Part shown: in pieces, positions 32,785-42,512 of the stretch
How the letters are laid out: every line of letters starts with the position of its first letter
How positions within the stretch are numbered: position 1 is the first letter of the stretch
Origin: Prevotella sp.
GTDB lineage: Bacteria > Bacteroidota > Bacteroidia > Bacteroidales > Bacteroidaceae
Direction of reading: 5' to 3'
NCBI GenBank assembly: GCA_016287755.1
Contig: JAEEWT010000008.1
Location: forward strand, 62,001 to 126,000
DNA length: 64,000 nucleotides
The notes under the pieces: generated by a model
The model's input: only the letters and a program-made list of their open reading frames with translations
Databases searched by the model: none
Told to the model about the DNA's origin: nothing
Program-made: the position numbers and the translations under genes

Positions 32785-33639
32785 CTATCGGTTGTTAAAC
32801 TCGCGCAGACGGATTCTTGTCAGCACCTGTTTGGTGTCGTAGGTGAAATCACTCGACAGCATCCAACTGTAATAGCCCGGGTCACGGTGTAGTACGTCAG
32901 CCACACCCCATCCTTTGTATTTGCCGAAGTTGAATACCTCATACTTCCGTGGCTTCCCGTCCTTGTCGGTCATCACGTTCCCCTGTGCATCCGTCATGTC
33001 TTTCCACACAATCCTTCCGGCGAAATCCACATTGTCGTTCGTCTTGGAGAACCGGGCCAACTCATCCATGTCGTTGTTCAGCTGACGGTCGGCTTCTTCC
33101 TGCTTTCCTGGTGCATACATGTCAAGCTCAGCCATCAGCACGCGGTAGGTGGCCTCTGTGTCTTCATCTGCCTTATGGGCAGTGAAGTCATCTTCCATCT
33201 TCCTACCGCAGTAGAACTTATATGCGGCTGCCAAGTTGCGACGTTCCATCTTGTGGAAGATGGTCTGAGCATCAATCAGTCGACATTTGGAGAAGTCGAA
33301 GTCCACCCCGGCACGGAGGAATTCCTCAGCCAGCATCGGTACGTCGAAGTGGTTGGAATTGAAGCCTGCGAAGTCGCACCCTGTAAACTGCTGTGCAAGT
33401 CTTGAGGATAGCTGTTTGAAGGTGGGCTGGTCTTGTACCTGTTCGTTGGTGATACCCGTCAGCTGCATCACCTCAACGGGGATGGGGCGCTCGGGGTTCA
33501 CGAACAAGTTCTCCCGCTGCTCAGTGCCATCGGGAAAAACCTTAATATAGGATATCTGGATGATCCTGTCCTTAACAAGATCAAGCCCCGTTGTCTCCAG
33601 ATCGAAGACAATAAGGGGCTTTGTAAGATTCAATTTCAT
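32785..33639 (-). CDS. DnaQ-like 3'-5' exonuclease with ExoX-type C-terminal domain
   Basis: 284 residues. The DEDDh core starts with FDLETTGLDLVKDRI, has FNSNHFDVPM in the middle and ends with HKADEDTEATYRV. The C-terminal 60 residues, NFGKYKGWGVADV to YYSWMLSSDF, resemble the short domain seen after exonuclease X-type enzymes. It removes 3' nucleotides and could serve in repair or proofreading. It lies 11 bp after dnaN in the same direction, which fits a replication/repair role. Confidence 0.85.
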   Translation of the reverse strand: MKLNLTKPLIVFDLETTGLDLVKDRIIQISYIKVFPDGTEQRENLFVNPERPIPVEVMQLTGITNEQVQDQPTFKQLSSRLAQQFTGCDFAGFNSNHFDVPMLAEEFLRAGVDFDFSKCRLIDAQTIFHKMERRNLAAAYKFYCGRKMEDDFTAHKADEDTEATYRVLMAELDMYAPGKQEEADRQLNNDMDELARFSKTNDNVDFAGRIVWKDMTDAQGNVMTDKDGKPRKYEVFNFGKYKGWGVADVLHRDPGYYSWMLSSDFTYDTKQVLTRIRLREFNNR

Positions 33640-33650
33640 GTCGTTTCAAA

Positions 33651-34775
33651 TCAGTCGTTCAGGAGCATGGGCATGATGAGCATCAGGATGTCCTCGTTCT
33701 CTGGTTGCTCGCTGGGAACAATCAGACAAGGACGACTGGGATCAGCCAGCTGCAGTTCAACCTCGCTGCTTGCCAGGTTGTTGAGGATATCGCTCAGCGA
33801 TGTACCCTTGAAACCGATACTCATGATGTTGCCGTTATAGTCGCAAGGAATCTCTTCCTTGGCGCTGGTGGAGAAGTCGATATCTTCTGATGAGATCTCC
33901 ATCTTTCCTGCTTCCAGGTGTAACCTAACCAACTGACTGCTTTCGCTGGCGAAAGGTAATACGCGACGTAAAGCGCCGATGAGCACCTTGCGGTCGATAG
34001 TAAGCTGGTTGGGATTGTCCTGAGGAATCACACTGTTGTAGTTGGGGTAACGACCTTCGATCAGGCGGCACAGCAGTACGGTGTCACCGAAGGTAATCTC
34101 CGCATTGCGGTCGTCAAAGCGCATGATTACCTCGCTGTCGTCTTTTGCCAGAACACCCTTCAGCAAGTTCGCCGGTTTCTTAGGTAATATAAAAGAGGTG
34201 GGTGTTTCTGTCTTGATGCTGAAGTTGCGGTTGCGTACCAACTTATGTCCATCACTGGCTACAATGGCCAGGGCATCAGGAGTCAAGTCGAAGTAAATAC
34301 CGTTCATTACCGGGCGCAACTCCTCAGTAGCTGTAGCAAAGACAGAACGGCTGATGTTGTCTGACAACACGTTTGAAGCGAGTGTAAGGGTGAACGCTCC
34401 CTCTGGCATGGTCTGTGCCATGGGGTATTCCTCTGCATTCTGTCCTGTGAAGTTGTACAAACCATTCTGATAGATCACCTTGATGACATAGCTTTGCGTA
34501 TCCACGTCGATAGTCAGTGGCTGCTCAGGCAGTTCCTTTACGGCATCAAGGATAGTCCGGTTGTTCACGGCAAACTTTCCCTCGCCGTCGCTGTCATCGA
34601 GCGGCATGCTTGTCTTCATCACGTTCTCGCTGTCGGAAGCGGTGATGGTCAGTGTGTTGTTCACGACTTCAAAAAGAAAACAATCCAGTATGGGCAGCGC
34701 GTTTTTGCTGTTAATCACCTTGGAGAGAATAGACAGTCGGCTGCTCAATGCAGAGCTTGAAAGTGTAAATCTCAT
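33651..34775 (-). CDS. dnaN: DNA polymerase III sliding clamp
   Basis: 374 residues, the usual clamp length, with three clamp folds. The N-terminal FTLSSSALSSRLSILSKVINSKN, the central PVMNGIYFDLTPDALAIVASDGHKL and the C-terminal LMPMLLND are all characteristic. DnaN holds the replicative polymerase on DNA. It heads the minus-strand run dnaN, exonuclease, porD, recN. The divergent 230-bp gap to the DUF3127 gene (34776-35005) is A-rich; I see a run of AATAAAA repeats but no clean promoter pair. Confidence 0.95.
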   Translation of the reverse strand: MRFTLSSSALSSRLSILSKVINSKNALPILDCFLFEVVNNTLTITASDSENVMKTSMPLDDSDGEGKFAVNNRTILDAVKELPEQPLTIDVDTQSYVIKVIYQNGLYNFTGQNAEEYPMAQTMPEGAFTLTLASNVLSDNISRSVFATATEELRPVMNGIYFDLTPDALAIVASDGHKLVRNRNFSIKTETPTSFILPKKPANLLKGVLAKDDSEVIMRFDDRNAEITFGDTVLLCRLIEGRYPNYNSVIPQDNPNQLTIDRKVLIGALRRVLPFASESSQLVRLHLEAGKMEISSEDIDFSTSAKEEIPCDYNGNIMSIGFKGTSLSDILNNLASSEVELQLADPSRPCLIVPSEQPENEDILMLIMPMLLND

Positions 34776-35005
34776 TTGTATGATGCTTTTAGTTATTACC
34801 TGTTCCTATTAATTGGCTACAAAAATACGAAAAAATAGAAGAATAAAAAAATAAAAGAATAAAAAAACGCTTAAAATGTTTTCAGATTAAGAACTATTTT
34901 ATTAATTTCGCACTCCGTAAGCAAAAAGGTACGACGTTTTGCAAAAACAGACGCCAACTTTTCGAAGAAAGACAGACAATCAAACGAATAAATAAATAGA
35001 TTAAT

Positions 35006-35461
35006 ATGGAAATAGAAGGTAAAGTGATAGCCGTTCTCCCTGAGCAGGGAGGCGTATCTCCACGTACAGGAAATGCGTGGAAGAGTCAGGAATATGTAAT
35101 TGAGACACACGACCAGTATCCACGTAAGTGTTGCTTCAGGGTTTTTGGTGCCGACCGTATCTCTAACATGAACATCCAAGTAGGTGAGGAACTGCGTGTA
35201 AGTTTTGACGTGGACGCTCGTGAGTATCAGGGAAGATGGTACAACACCCTTTCCGCATGGCGCGTTGACCGTGTTGATCCCGCTGCCGCTCAGGCTGCTG
35301 CCATGGGTGCCCAGCCAATGGCTGCTCCAGGTGCCTTCCCTCCACCGCCAGCAGGATTTGCTCCAGCTACACCGACCGCTACACCGGCAGCTCAGGAGAA
35401 TCCTTTCCCCCCGGTACAGCAGCAGGAAGGAGAGAATTCCGCAGACGACCTTCCCTTCTAA
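35006..35461 (+). CDS. DUF3127 protein with an SSB-like acidic tip
   Basis: 151 residues. The DUF3127 beta-barrel domain (MEIEGKVIAVLPEQGG to DAREYQGRWYN, about residues 1-90) is OB-fold-like. A Pro/Ala/Gln-rich linker follows, and the C-terminus is ENSADDLPF, very like the DDIPF tip through which single-stranded DNA-binding proteins recruit partners. DUF3127 proteins are not assigned a function in general. The layout, barrel plus flexible linker plus acidic tip, is that of SSB, so DNA binding is inferred. Divergent from dnaN. Confidence 0.8.
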   Translation: MEIEGKVIAVLPEQGGVSPRTGNAWKSQEYVIETHDQYPRKCCFRVFGADRISNMNIQVGEELRVSFDVDAREYQGRWYNTLSAWRVDRVDPAAAQAAAMGAQPMAAPGAFPPPPAGFAPATPTATPAAQENPFPPVQQQEGENSADDLPF

Positions 35462-35482
35462 TCAGTACTTTACGTGATAGTC

Positions 35483-37471
35483 CTACCGCTTCTCCTTGAT
35501 AAAGCCGTGGCGGTAGGCGTAGAGTAGTTCAAGCAAGTCAGCTACTTGCTTTTTCAGTTCCGTACCGATATCAGTGTCTGCCACGAGCATGCGCTGGGCA
35601 GTCATCTCAACGATCTGCGTGGTACTCTTGATATCGATTCCGCGTTTCACCGCGTCTTCCTCGCTTGTAAACGGCTCATGCTGTACAAGCTGGAAGCCAC
35701 GCGAGTGATAGACCAACGTATAGCCGGCAATTCCAGTTGTTTTATGATATGCCTGTGAGAATCCGCCATCGATGACCATCAGCTTTCCGTTGGCTTTGAT
35801 GGGGTTCTCGCCATCGGCCGCATGGATGGGTACATGACCGTTGATGATATGACGGTTCGGACCTTCCACTTCGAAGGCATCCATGATCCGGTCGCAGATA
35901 TCCTCATTGTCGCGTAGCTTGAAATAGTTTCCTTTCTCTTCCTTGTGCGTAGCCTTGTCGGCGATGAAATACCGCTCGAAGGTGGCCATCTTTGACTTGT
36001 CGAAGAGGATGCTGTCTGGTCCGCACCATAGGTAGAGGAAATAGTCGATACCATAGTCGCGTTCTTCCGGGTTGGTGTCACCTTGGAAGGCAGAGCGGAT
36101 CAGCATGCCGGTATGGTGCATCAGGTCCTTTCCGCTATATTTCTTACCATTATACAATTCCACCTCTTTCAAGGAACCGTCGGCGTTGAGCGGACATGAA
36201 GCATGGAACAGCAAGTTATGGTTCACAATGGAGTACATGCATCCATGCGAGAAGATCAGCTTGATGTGCTTGCGCAGTTTCTCGTTCACCGTGAAAGAGT
36301 GGTGGAGCCGTTTCATAAGGTCATCCTCTTCGGGTGTGAGCGTTATATAACTGTCGTTTCCTGCGATGGTGGGGAAGTGGCAGGAGGTCATGGGATACTC
36401 CTTCCCATCCACTTGGCATGTACCTTTCTCAAGATCCATACTACTCAGCAGGTCACGGTCTTCCATGCCCCACTCGGGGTGCTTGTGGAAGATCTGGGCC
36501 TCCACCTTGAATTGGAGAACGGCGATGGCCTTGTGCATCATCGCGGTGAGACGCGCATTCTTCTCATCGAGTTCCTCGCTACCGCCAGTCGTTCTCGGCA
36601 TGAACTCCGTGCAAGGGTCATCGCCATAGGTCTCCATAGCGAAGGTGGCCAAGGGAACGAGGTTAATGCCGTATGCCTCCTCAAGGGTGGTAAGGTTAGC
36701 ATAGCGCAGACAAAGACGGATAACGTTACAGATACATGCGTCGTTTCCTGCACAAGCACCCATCCAGAGAATGTCGTGGTTACCCCATTGGATATCCCAG
36801 TTTTCGTATTGCCGCAGTAGGTCGAGAATGAGATGGGCACCCGGTCCGCGGTCGTATATATCTCCTAAGATATGAAGCTTGTCGATAGCCAGTCGTTGAA
36901 TGACATTACAGATGGCGATGATGAAGTCGTCAGCCCGTCCTGTATCGATGATGCTATTGATGATCATCTTCACGTATGCAGCCTTATCGGTATCCTCGGT
37001 CCGTTCGTGTAACAGTTCCTGGATGATATAAGAGAAATCGGCGGGCAACGCCTTCCTTACCTTTGAACGCGTATATTTGCTGGAGACGTCTCGGCATACC
37101 CTCACCAACTGATGGATGGTGATGTGATACCAGTCGTTCATATCCGTCTCGGTCTGTTTCACCAACTCGAGTTTCTGCTCCGGGTAGTAGATGAGCGTAC
37201 ACAGTTCCCTTTTGTCGCTTTCGCGGATCTCATTTCCGAAGAGTTCACTGACCTTTCGTTTGATGTTTCCAGAGGCATTCTTCAGGACATGCTGAAACGG
37301 TGGAAAGGCCCCGTGGAGGTCGGCCAGGAAATGCTCTGTTCCCTTGGGAAGGTTCAAGATGGCCTGCAGGTTAATGATCTCCGTGCTTGCCGCGGCGACA
37401 GTAGGAAACGACTGGGCTAACAGTTCAAGGTAGCGCATGTCTTTCTCAACATTTTCACGATAGTTACTCAT
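35483..37471 (-). CDS. fbp: Class III fructose-1,6-bisphosphatase
   Basis: 662 residues, the long class III form typical of Firmicutes and Bacteroidetes. The metallophosphoesterase motifs are clear: FLADLHGAF, GDIYDRGPG, WGNHDILWMG and GHVPIHAADG. It hydrolyses fructose-1,6-bisphosphate for gluconeogenesis. Its start overlaps the preceding glycosyltransferase stop by 4 bp (37468-37471), so it is in the same transcript as that gene. Confidence 0.95.
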   Translation of the reverse strand: MSNYRENVEKDMRYLELLAQSFPTVAAASTEIINLQAILNLPKGTEHFLADLHGAFPPFQHVLKNASGNIKRKVSELFGNEIRESDKRELCTLIYYPEQKLELVKQTETDMNDWYHITIHQLVRVCRDVSSKYTRSKVRKALPADFSYIIQELLHERTEDTDKAAYVKMIINSIIDTGRADDFIIAICNVIQRLAIDKLHILGDIYDRGPGAHLILDLLRQYENWDIQWGNHDILWMGACAGNDACICNVIRLCLRYANLTTLEEAYGINLVPLATFAMETYGDDPCTEFMPRTTGGSEELDEKNARLTAMMHKAIAVLQFKVEAQIFHKHPEWGMEDRDLLSSMDLEKGTCQVDGKEYPMTSCHFPTIAGNDSYITLTPEEDDLMKRLHHSFTVNEKLRKHIKLIFSHGCMYSIVNHNLLFHASCPLNADGSLKEVELYNGKKYSGKDLMHHTGMLIRSAFQGDTNPEERDYGIDYFLYLWCGPDSILFDKSKMATFERYFIADKATHKEEKGNYFKLRDNEDICDRIMDAFEVEGPNRHIINGHVPIHAADGENPIKANGKLMVIDGGFSQAYHKTTGIAGYTLVYHSRGFQLVQHEPFTSEEDAVKRGIDIKSTTQIVEMTAQRMLVADTDIGTELKKQVADLLELLYAYRHGFIKEKR

Positions 37472-38667
37472 AGTGTGTCAGATTTTTGTAGTGATTTTCT
37501 TAAGTTATTTGTTCTCTTATCATCGATAGGGGAGATGGGCATGTAGCCCTCTTCCAAGTAACAGGTCTCATGTAAGATCTGCATCAGTCGAGCGGTGAAC
37601 TTCTGCAGTTTCAGCTGCTTGAGCATGCGCAGTAGCTTATCCTCGTCGTATTCCCCGAACCGCAGTAAGCGGTATAAGGTCGTGAGATGGGCGCGCGAGA
37701 GCTTCCTGTGCTTCAGTTCATGCTGGATGTTGATGAGCATAACAGTGAGTCTTGTTTCCGTTTCACTGGGTTTCTCATCTTGTCGGAGGTTGGAGAGTGT
37801 TGACTTTGTCAAAGGACTCTTTGGCAAGACCTTCTCTTGCTCCAAGGGATCAGCATTTTTTATGATACGTTGCGGAAAACGCTCAAGGTGTTCTACGTCA
37901 AGCTCTTCCGCGTTTTGTTGCATGAGCAAGGCACCTGTCTTCACCTCTTGCAGAATACCTTCATCATGAGCATGGATAAAGATCTTTCGAAGCGAACTTG
38001 CTGATAGTGCCAATCCTTTTCCTTCGTTATGATCTTCAGGTACCGCCAAACCTTCTTCCTTCAGTATCGCATCGTGGAGCATCCTACTCTCAGCTGTTTT
38101 CTCTTCCTCTGTCATCAGGCGGAAGCTATTACTGTCAATCACCTTCTGATATAGCGCTTCCAATGCTGATGTCATCTGCCACTCCTGCGTCCGACAGTCG
38201 ATCGTGCTGTTCCCAACCAGAGCCAGACGGGTGTTCCATTTAATGGCCTTCATGCGCTGATGTTCCGACTGACTGAATACGTGAATGGCATCAGCAGTCT
38301 TGATGGCATGACGTTGATAAAGGATGAGCAGCGGTAGTTTATGGAGCCAGAAATGATGGTGGATGTGCCACGGCTGCATACCATTGTGCGGTGATAGGAC
38401 CAAAGCGACACGCTGTTTCATGGTCCAGTGCTGAGCCCGATAGGCAGAGATAATCCAGCAGGCGTGGATATGCACGATGTCTGGCTGTATCTCCTTTACC
38501 TTCTGCTTAAACTGTGAGAGGGTAGTGGTTACCTGCACTTCTATTCCCTTACCCATACCCGTGGTCAGCACGGAAAGGTATTCCCGTGTCAGGTCTGTGC
38601 TTCCGTGAAAGCCCCCCTCTTCCTCGGAGGAGAGCAATCGTTCCGGGATATAGTGCAGGACTCTCAT
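37468..38667 (-). CDS. GT-B-like glycosyltransferase with an unusual C-terminal half
   Basis: 399 residues. Residues 1-180 have the N-terminal Rossmann-like fold of GT4-type enzymes: MRVLHYIPE, DIVHIHACWII, SPHNGMQPW and AIHVFSQSEHQRM, and a normal linker at ALVGNS. The expected C-terminal donor-binding domain with an E-x7-E motif is not visible; instead there is a largely helical region with several Glu/Lys segments. It might be an inactive or partner-dependent enzyme, or the C-terminal half may be too divergent to see. It overlaps fbp by 4 bp and follows a GT2 gene, 7 bp away. Confidence 0.65.
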   Translation of the reverse strand: MRVLHYIPERLLSSEEEGGFHGSTDLTREYLSVLTTGMGKGIEVQVTTTLSQFKQKVKEIQPDIVHIHACWIISAYRAQHWTMKQRVALVLSPHNGMQPWHIHHHFWLHKLPLLILYQRHAIKTADAIHVFSQSEHQRMKAIKWNTRLALVGNSTIDCRTQEWQMTSALEALYQKVIDSNSFRLMTEEEKTAESRMLHDAILKEEGLAVPEDHNEGKGLALSASSLRKIFIHAHDEGILQEVKTGALLMQQNAEELDVEHLERFPQRIIKNADPLEQEKVLPKSPLTKSTLSNLRQDEKPSETETRLTVMLINIQHELKHRKLSRAHLTTLYRLLRFGEYDEDKLLRMLKQLKLQKFTARLMQILHETCYLEEGYMPISPIDDKRTNNLRKSLQKSDTL

Positions 38668-38674
38668 AGATTCT

Positions 38675-39844
38675 CTATACCTTATGGCAGATGAAACTGT
38701 ATTTATCAGAGAAGATGTATCGGATACGCCAGATCAGGTTCCGCCAGCATCTGGAAATCTCGAACGGGATGATCTTCCATATGGGGATATCCTCATCGAA
38801 TTGCTTGCAGGCTTTTTTGGCAATGATCATGCGTAGGATAATGGTAATGAGGAAAGCTGCGATGGCCGTTCCCCAGAGCATCCATGGATCGCCGTTCCCA
38901 TTTCCCTGTCTCATAAGGCAGTATCCATAGCAGGCGCCGCCGATGATAAGCAGGTAGTTCAGGTGCATAAACAGACAGTCCAACCAGTATGGCAGTCGCG
39001 ATCCAAAAGAGCGTGCAAGGTGTCTTTTGGTCTCCATCAGGTAGAGATGTCTGTTCTTCCAATTCTTCTTTTCCGGTGCATCCTCAATCACCCATGCTTC
39101 GGGTGATGTCTCAATAACCGTGTTCCCTTTCTCTGCGAACTTATTCACAATGAAATCGTATTCACCACGTACATATTTGAGGTTTCCTTCGAAGCCTCTG
39201 TTGTCAAGGAACATATCCTTCCTGAATAGCAGGTTTCCGGGTTCGCAGCGGTAGGCCGTACCCCGATTTACTTGCCGCAGGATATAGCGTTGCTCATGAA
39301 GACACTCGAAGCGTTTGTAGTCGCTGGCCTCTTCGTTGTAGTTCCCGTAGCCGATAACCATATCTGTACCTTCCTGACAATGGCGTGCCATGGTCTTCAG
39401 CCATTGGTCGGAAGCGGGCTGACAGCTCGCTTCTGTCACGAGAATCCATTCGTGTCGGGCAGCCTTCACACCCAAGGTCACGGCGAGTTTCTTTCTGCTC
39501 ATATAACGAGAGCTGTCAGGTATGAACGTCGTATAAAGGTTAGGGTAGGTGGCTGAAAGCTTTTTCAGCACATCATCGGTGTTGTCTTCCCCCTTACCTA
39601 CAACCACAATCACCTCAAAGCCTGCAGGATAATCCTGTGTGAGCATTGCCGGCAGGTGTTGCTCCAGTTCTCTGGCATTGTCTTGAACAGTCAACAGGAC
39701 CGACAGACAAGGCAGCTGCGAGTCATCCGTCGCGCTTTCTTCATCTTCCACCTTGCGGAAGAAAATGTTGATAAGTGGCGTTATGAATGCCGCCACGATG
39801 ATAATGGCACAAATAATGATTGTCGTTACACTGATTTGTATCAT
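38675..39844 (-). CDS. Membrane glycosyltransferase, family 2
   Basis: 389 residues with an N-terminal membrane segment (TIIICAIIIVAAFITPLI) and two more near 295-345. The GT2 fold is between them: SVLLTVQDNARELEQHLPAML, FEVIVVVGKGEDNTDD, VTEASCQPASDQW (in place of DxD) and a later ENLLFRKDMFL region. It would transfer a sugar to a lipid or polysaccharide at the membrane. It precedes the GT4-type gene by 7 bp, so the two likely act in one surface glycan pathway. Confidence 0.8.
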   Translation of the reverse strand: MIQISVTTIIICAIIIVAAFITPLINIFFRKVEDEESATDDSQLPCLSVLLTVQDNARELEQHLPAMLTQDYPAGFEVIVVVGKGEDNTDDVLKKLSATYPNLYTTFIPDSSRYMSRKKLAVTLGVKAARHEWILVTEASCQPASDQWLKTMARHCQEGTDMVIGYGNYNEEASDYKRFECLHEQRYILRQVNRGTAYRCEPGNLLFRKDMFLDNRGFEGNLKYVRGEYDFIVNKFAEKGNTVIETSPEAWVIEDAPEKKNWKNRHLYLMETKRHLARSFGSRLPYWLDCLFMHLNYLLIIGGACYGYCLMRQGNGNGDPWMLWGTAIAAFLITIILRMIIAKKACKQFDEDIPIWKIIPFEISRCWRNLIWRIRYIFSDKYSFICHKV

Positions 39845-39888
39845 GTATTCAACCTTGTCTAAGACTCATTTATGTTTTGATAAACTCT

Positions 39889-41088
39889 TTAATCCTGTCC
39901 TTGAAAGTCCTCAGTGATATACCCTTTAGGTAATGCTCGACAGTTATAGCCTGAAGCCATGATCTCTCCGTAGGCTCCTGCAGAACGGATAGCCAGCAGG
40001 TCACCACGGCGACACTCGTTCAGATCAATGTGTTTGGCAAACACATCCGTTGATTCACAGATCGGACCTACCACGTCGTACGCTTGTGCGGGTTCTTCAC
40101 TGGTGATATTCTCAATCTTATGATAGGCCTGATAGAGGGCAGGACGGATCAGGTCGGTAAAACCGGCATCAACGATGGCAAACTGCTTTGTGGCACCCTG
40201 TTTTACATAAAGTGTTTGGGTAATCAGACTGCCGCATTGAGCAACGACGGCTCGTCCTAACTCAAAGTGAAGCGTCTGTCCATGACGCAGCTTCAGTTTC
40301 TTGGCATATGTGTCGAAGTAAGCCTTAAAGTCGGGAATGGGAACGCGGTTGGGATGCTGATAGTCCACACCGAGACCGCCTCCCACGTTGATGTGCTCCA
40401 TCACGATATGGTGGCGCTCCAACTCGTTCTGCAGTTCATTGACACGGTTACAGAGGGCTTCGAAGTCACCCATGTCCAGTATCTGACTGCCGATATGGAA
40501 GTGCAGACCCACGACCTTGATGTTCTTCATCGCTTCTGCCTCTTCAATGACACTCAGCATGTCGTGCATGGCAATGCCGAACTTGTTCTCTGCCAGTCCG
40601 GTGGTGATGTTTGCATGGGTGTGAGCACCCACATTGGGATTCAGTCGGAAGGCCACACGGGCCACCTTTCCTTTCTTAGCGGCCAGCTCGTTGATGACCT
40701 CCAGTTCAGGGATGCTCTCCACGTTGAAACAGAAGATATCGTGATCCAGACCGATATTGATCTCCCAATCACTTTTACCTACACCCGCATAGACAATCCT
40801 ACTGGGTGGGAAGCCGGCAGCGATGCAGGCTTTGATCTCCCCGCCGCTGACACAGTCGGCACCCAGTCCTGCCTGACAGATGACATTGAGTATCTTCGGG
40901 TTGGCATTAGCCTTGATAGCATAATGTACGCAGAACCCCTCGTGTTTCCCAGCCTCCTGGTTGATCGCACGCAGGGTTTCGCGGAGCAGATTCGTGTCGT
41001 AATAGTAGAACGGCGTCTGCACCTTCCTGAATTTCTCGATGGGGAATATTCCTTTGCCCTTCCCCGTAGGCTGTGTTCTTTGATTCAT
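39889..41088 (-). CDS. lysA: Diaminopimelate decarboxylase
   Basis: 399 residues. LysA converts meso-diaminopimelate to lysine with PLP. The PLP-binding Lys is in YAIKANANP near the N-terminus, the GGGLGVDY motif is at about residue 240, and the substrate-binding GPICESTDVF lies near residue 345. It sits 51 bp after lysC on the same strand, so the first and last steps of the pathway are encoded together. Confidence 0.95.
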   Translation of the reverse strand: MNQRTQPTGKGKGIFPIEKFRKVQTPFYYYDTNLLRETLRAINQEAGKHEGFCVHYAIKANANPKILNVICQAGLGADCVSGGEIKACIAAGFPPSRIVYAGVGKSDWEINIGLDHDIFCFNVESIPELEVINELAAKKGKVARVAFRLNPNVGAHTHANITTGLAENKFGIAMHDMLSVIEEAEAMKNIKVVGLHFHIGSQILDMGDFEALCNRVNELQNELERHHIVMEHINVGGGLGVDYQHPNRVPIPDFKAYFDTYAKKLKLRHGQTLHFELGRAVVAQCGSLITQTLYVKQGATKQFAIVDAGFTDLIRPALYQAYHKIENITSEEPAQAYDVVGPICESTDVFAKHIDLNECRRGDLLAIRSAGAYGEIMASGYNCRALPKGYITEDFQGQD

Positions 41089-41139
41089 AAACGGTTTCCT
41101 CTTGTGTTGTGTTGTCTCTGAATATTTTTAGGGATGGGA

Positions 41140-42459
41140 CTACTTATTAAATAAGGTGTCACTCAGACTCTGCAGGGCACGCTTCTTATCAGCAGCCTTG
41201 ATCAAGAAAGAGATGTTATAGTTGGAACCGCCATAGGAAATCATACGAACCGGGATATTCTTCATGGCATCGGTAGCCAGTGTCTCGAAACCGATGTTAC
41301 TCCAGTCGAGGTCGCCCACCACGCAGATGATACACATGTCGCTGTCAACCGTTACCGTACCGTATTTCTTCAGCTCGTCCACAATGTCGTGCAAGTGCGT
41401 GTCGTTATCGATACTCATGCTCACACCCACCTCAGAGGTAGCCACCATGTCGATAGCCGTCTGGTAGCTCTCGAAGATCTCGAACACCTTGCGCAGGAAG
41501 CCGGTTGCCAGCAACATGCGTGAGCTCTTGATCTTGATGGCGGTGATATTGTCCTTGGCGGCTACAGCCTTGATCTTTCCTCTTACAGTGACATTGTCGA
41601 TGATTGTACCAGGAGCATCTGGCTCCATGGTATTTTTCAGACGCACGGGGATACCGGCGAACTTGGCAGGCTGCACACAAGTGGGGTGGAGGATCTTCGC
41701 ACCGAAGTAAGCCAGCTCGGCAGCCTCCTCGAAGTGCAGCTGGCGCACGGCCTCTGTCTTGTCAACGATACGCGGGTCGTTGTTGTGCATACCGTCGATG
41801 TCGGTCCAGATCTGGATCTCGTCGGCATTGATGGCCGCACCAATCAATGAGGCGGTATAGTCGGAACCGCCACGCTCCAGGTTGTCCACCTCGCCGTAGG
41901 CATTACGACAGATGAAACCCTGTGTGAGGTAGATCTGATAGCCCTCGTTCTCTTCCATCACCTTGGCGAGTTTCTCCTTGATGTAACCAGGATCAGGCTC
42001 ACCGTTCTTGTCGGTGCGCATGAAGTCGAGTGCTGACAGCAGTACGGCGTTGATGCCCTGCTCCTTCATGTAGTTCACCACCATGTTGGTGCTGATGATC
42101 TCGCCCTGAGCCACGATGCTCTTCTCCTCGAAGCTGGTGAAGAGATCCTTGGTGAATGAGCGAAGGAACTGGAATTCCCCTTTCAGGAATTCGCGTGTCA
42201 ACTGCTTGTACTCATCGGTTGAATACAGTTCCTCCACGTGTCCCATGTACTTCTGTTCCAGACGGTTGATTACGTCGTTAGCCCCTTCGGGGTTCTTCTT
42301 GTAGAGATAGTTACTGATCTCCACCAGGGAATTGGTTGTGCCCGACATAGCGGAAAGCACCACGAATACAGGTTCTCCACTTCTCGTTACCAGTTGCGAT
42401 ACACTTTTCATGCGCTCTGGTGAGCCCACGGAGGTGCCGCCGAATTTCATTACTTTCAT
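41140..42459 (-). CDS. lysC: Aspartate kinase
   Basis: 439 residues, the monofunctional class. The kinase domain starts MKVMKFGGTSVGSPERM and holds ERGGSDYTASLIG; the C-terminal part has two ACT domains for feedback control. It phosphorylates aspartate at the head of the lysine, threonine and methionine pathways. The gene precedes lysA by 51 bp and follows ftsE, separated by a heptad array. The array does not reach its start codon. Confidence 0.95.
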   Translation of the reverse strand: MKVMKFGGTSVGSPERMKSVSQLVTRSGEPVFVVLSAMSGTTNSLVEISNYLYKKNPEGANDVINRLEQKYMGHVEELYSTDEYKQLTREFLKGEFQFLRSFTKDLFTSFEEKSIVAQGEIISTNMVVNYMKEQGINAVLLSALDFMRTDKNGEPDPGYIKEKLAKVMEENEGYQIYLTQGFICRNAYGEVDNLERGGSDYTASLIGAAINADEIQIWTDIDGMHNNDPRIVDKTEAVRQLHFEEAAELAYFGAKILHPTCVQPAKFAGIPVRLKNTMEPDAPGTIIDNVTVRGKIKAVAAKDNITAIKIKSSRMLLATGFLRKVFEIFESYQTAIDMVATSEVGVSMSIDNDTHLHDIVDELKKYGTVTVDSDMCIICVVGDLDWSNIGFETLATDAMKNIPVRMISYGGSNYNISFLIKAADKKRALQSLSDTLFNK

Positions 42460-42481
42460 ATCCTTATTTTTTATTGTTTAA

Positions 42482-42512
42482 TTTTCAATTCTCAATTATC
42501 AATTTTCAATTA
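42482..42512 (-). repeat. Heptad array between ftsE and lysC
   Basis: TTTTCAA, TTCTCAA, TTATCAA, TTTTCAA and a partial TTA at period 7. The ftsE stop (42506-42508) lies inside. Confidence 0.85.
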
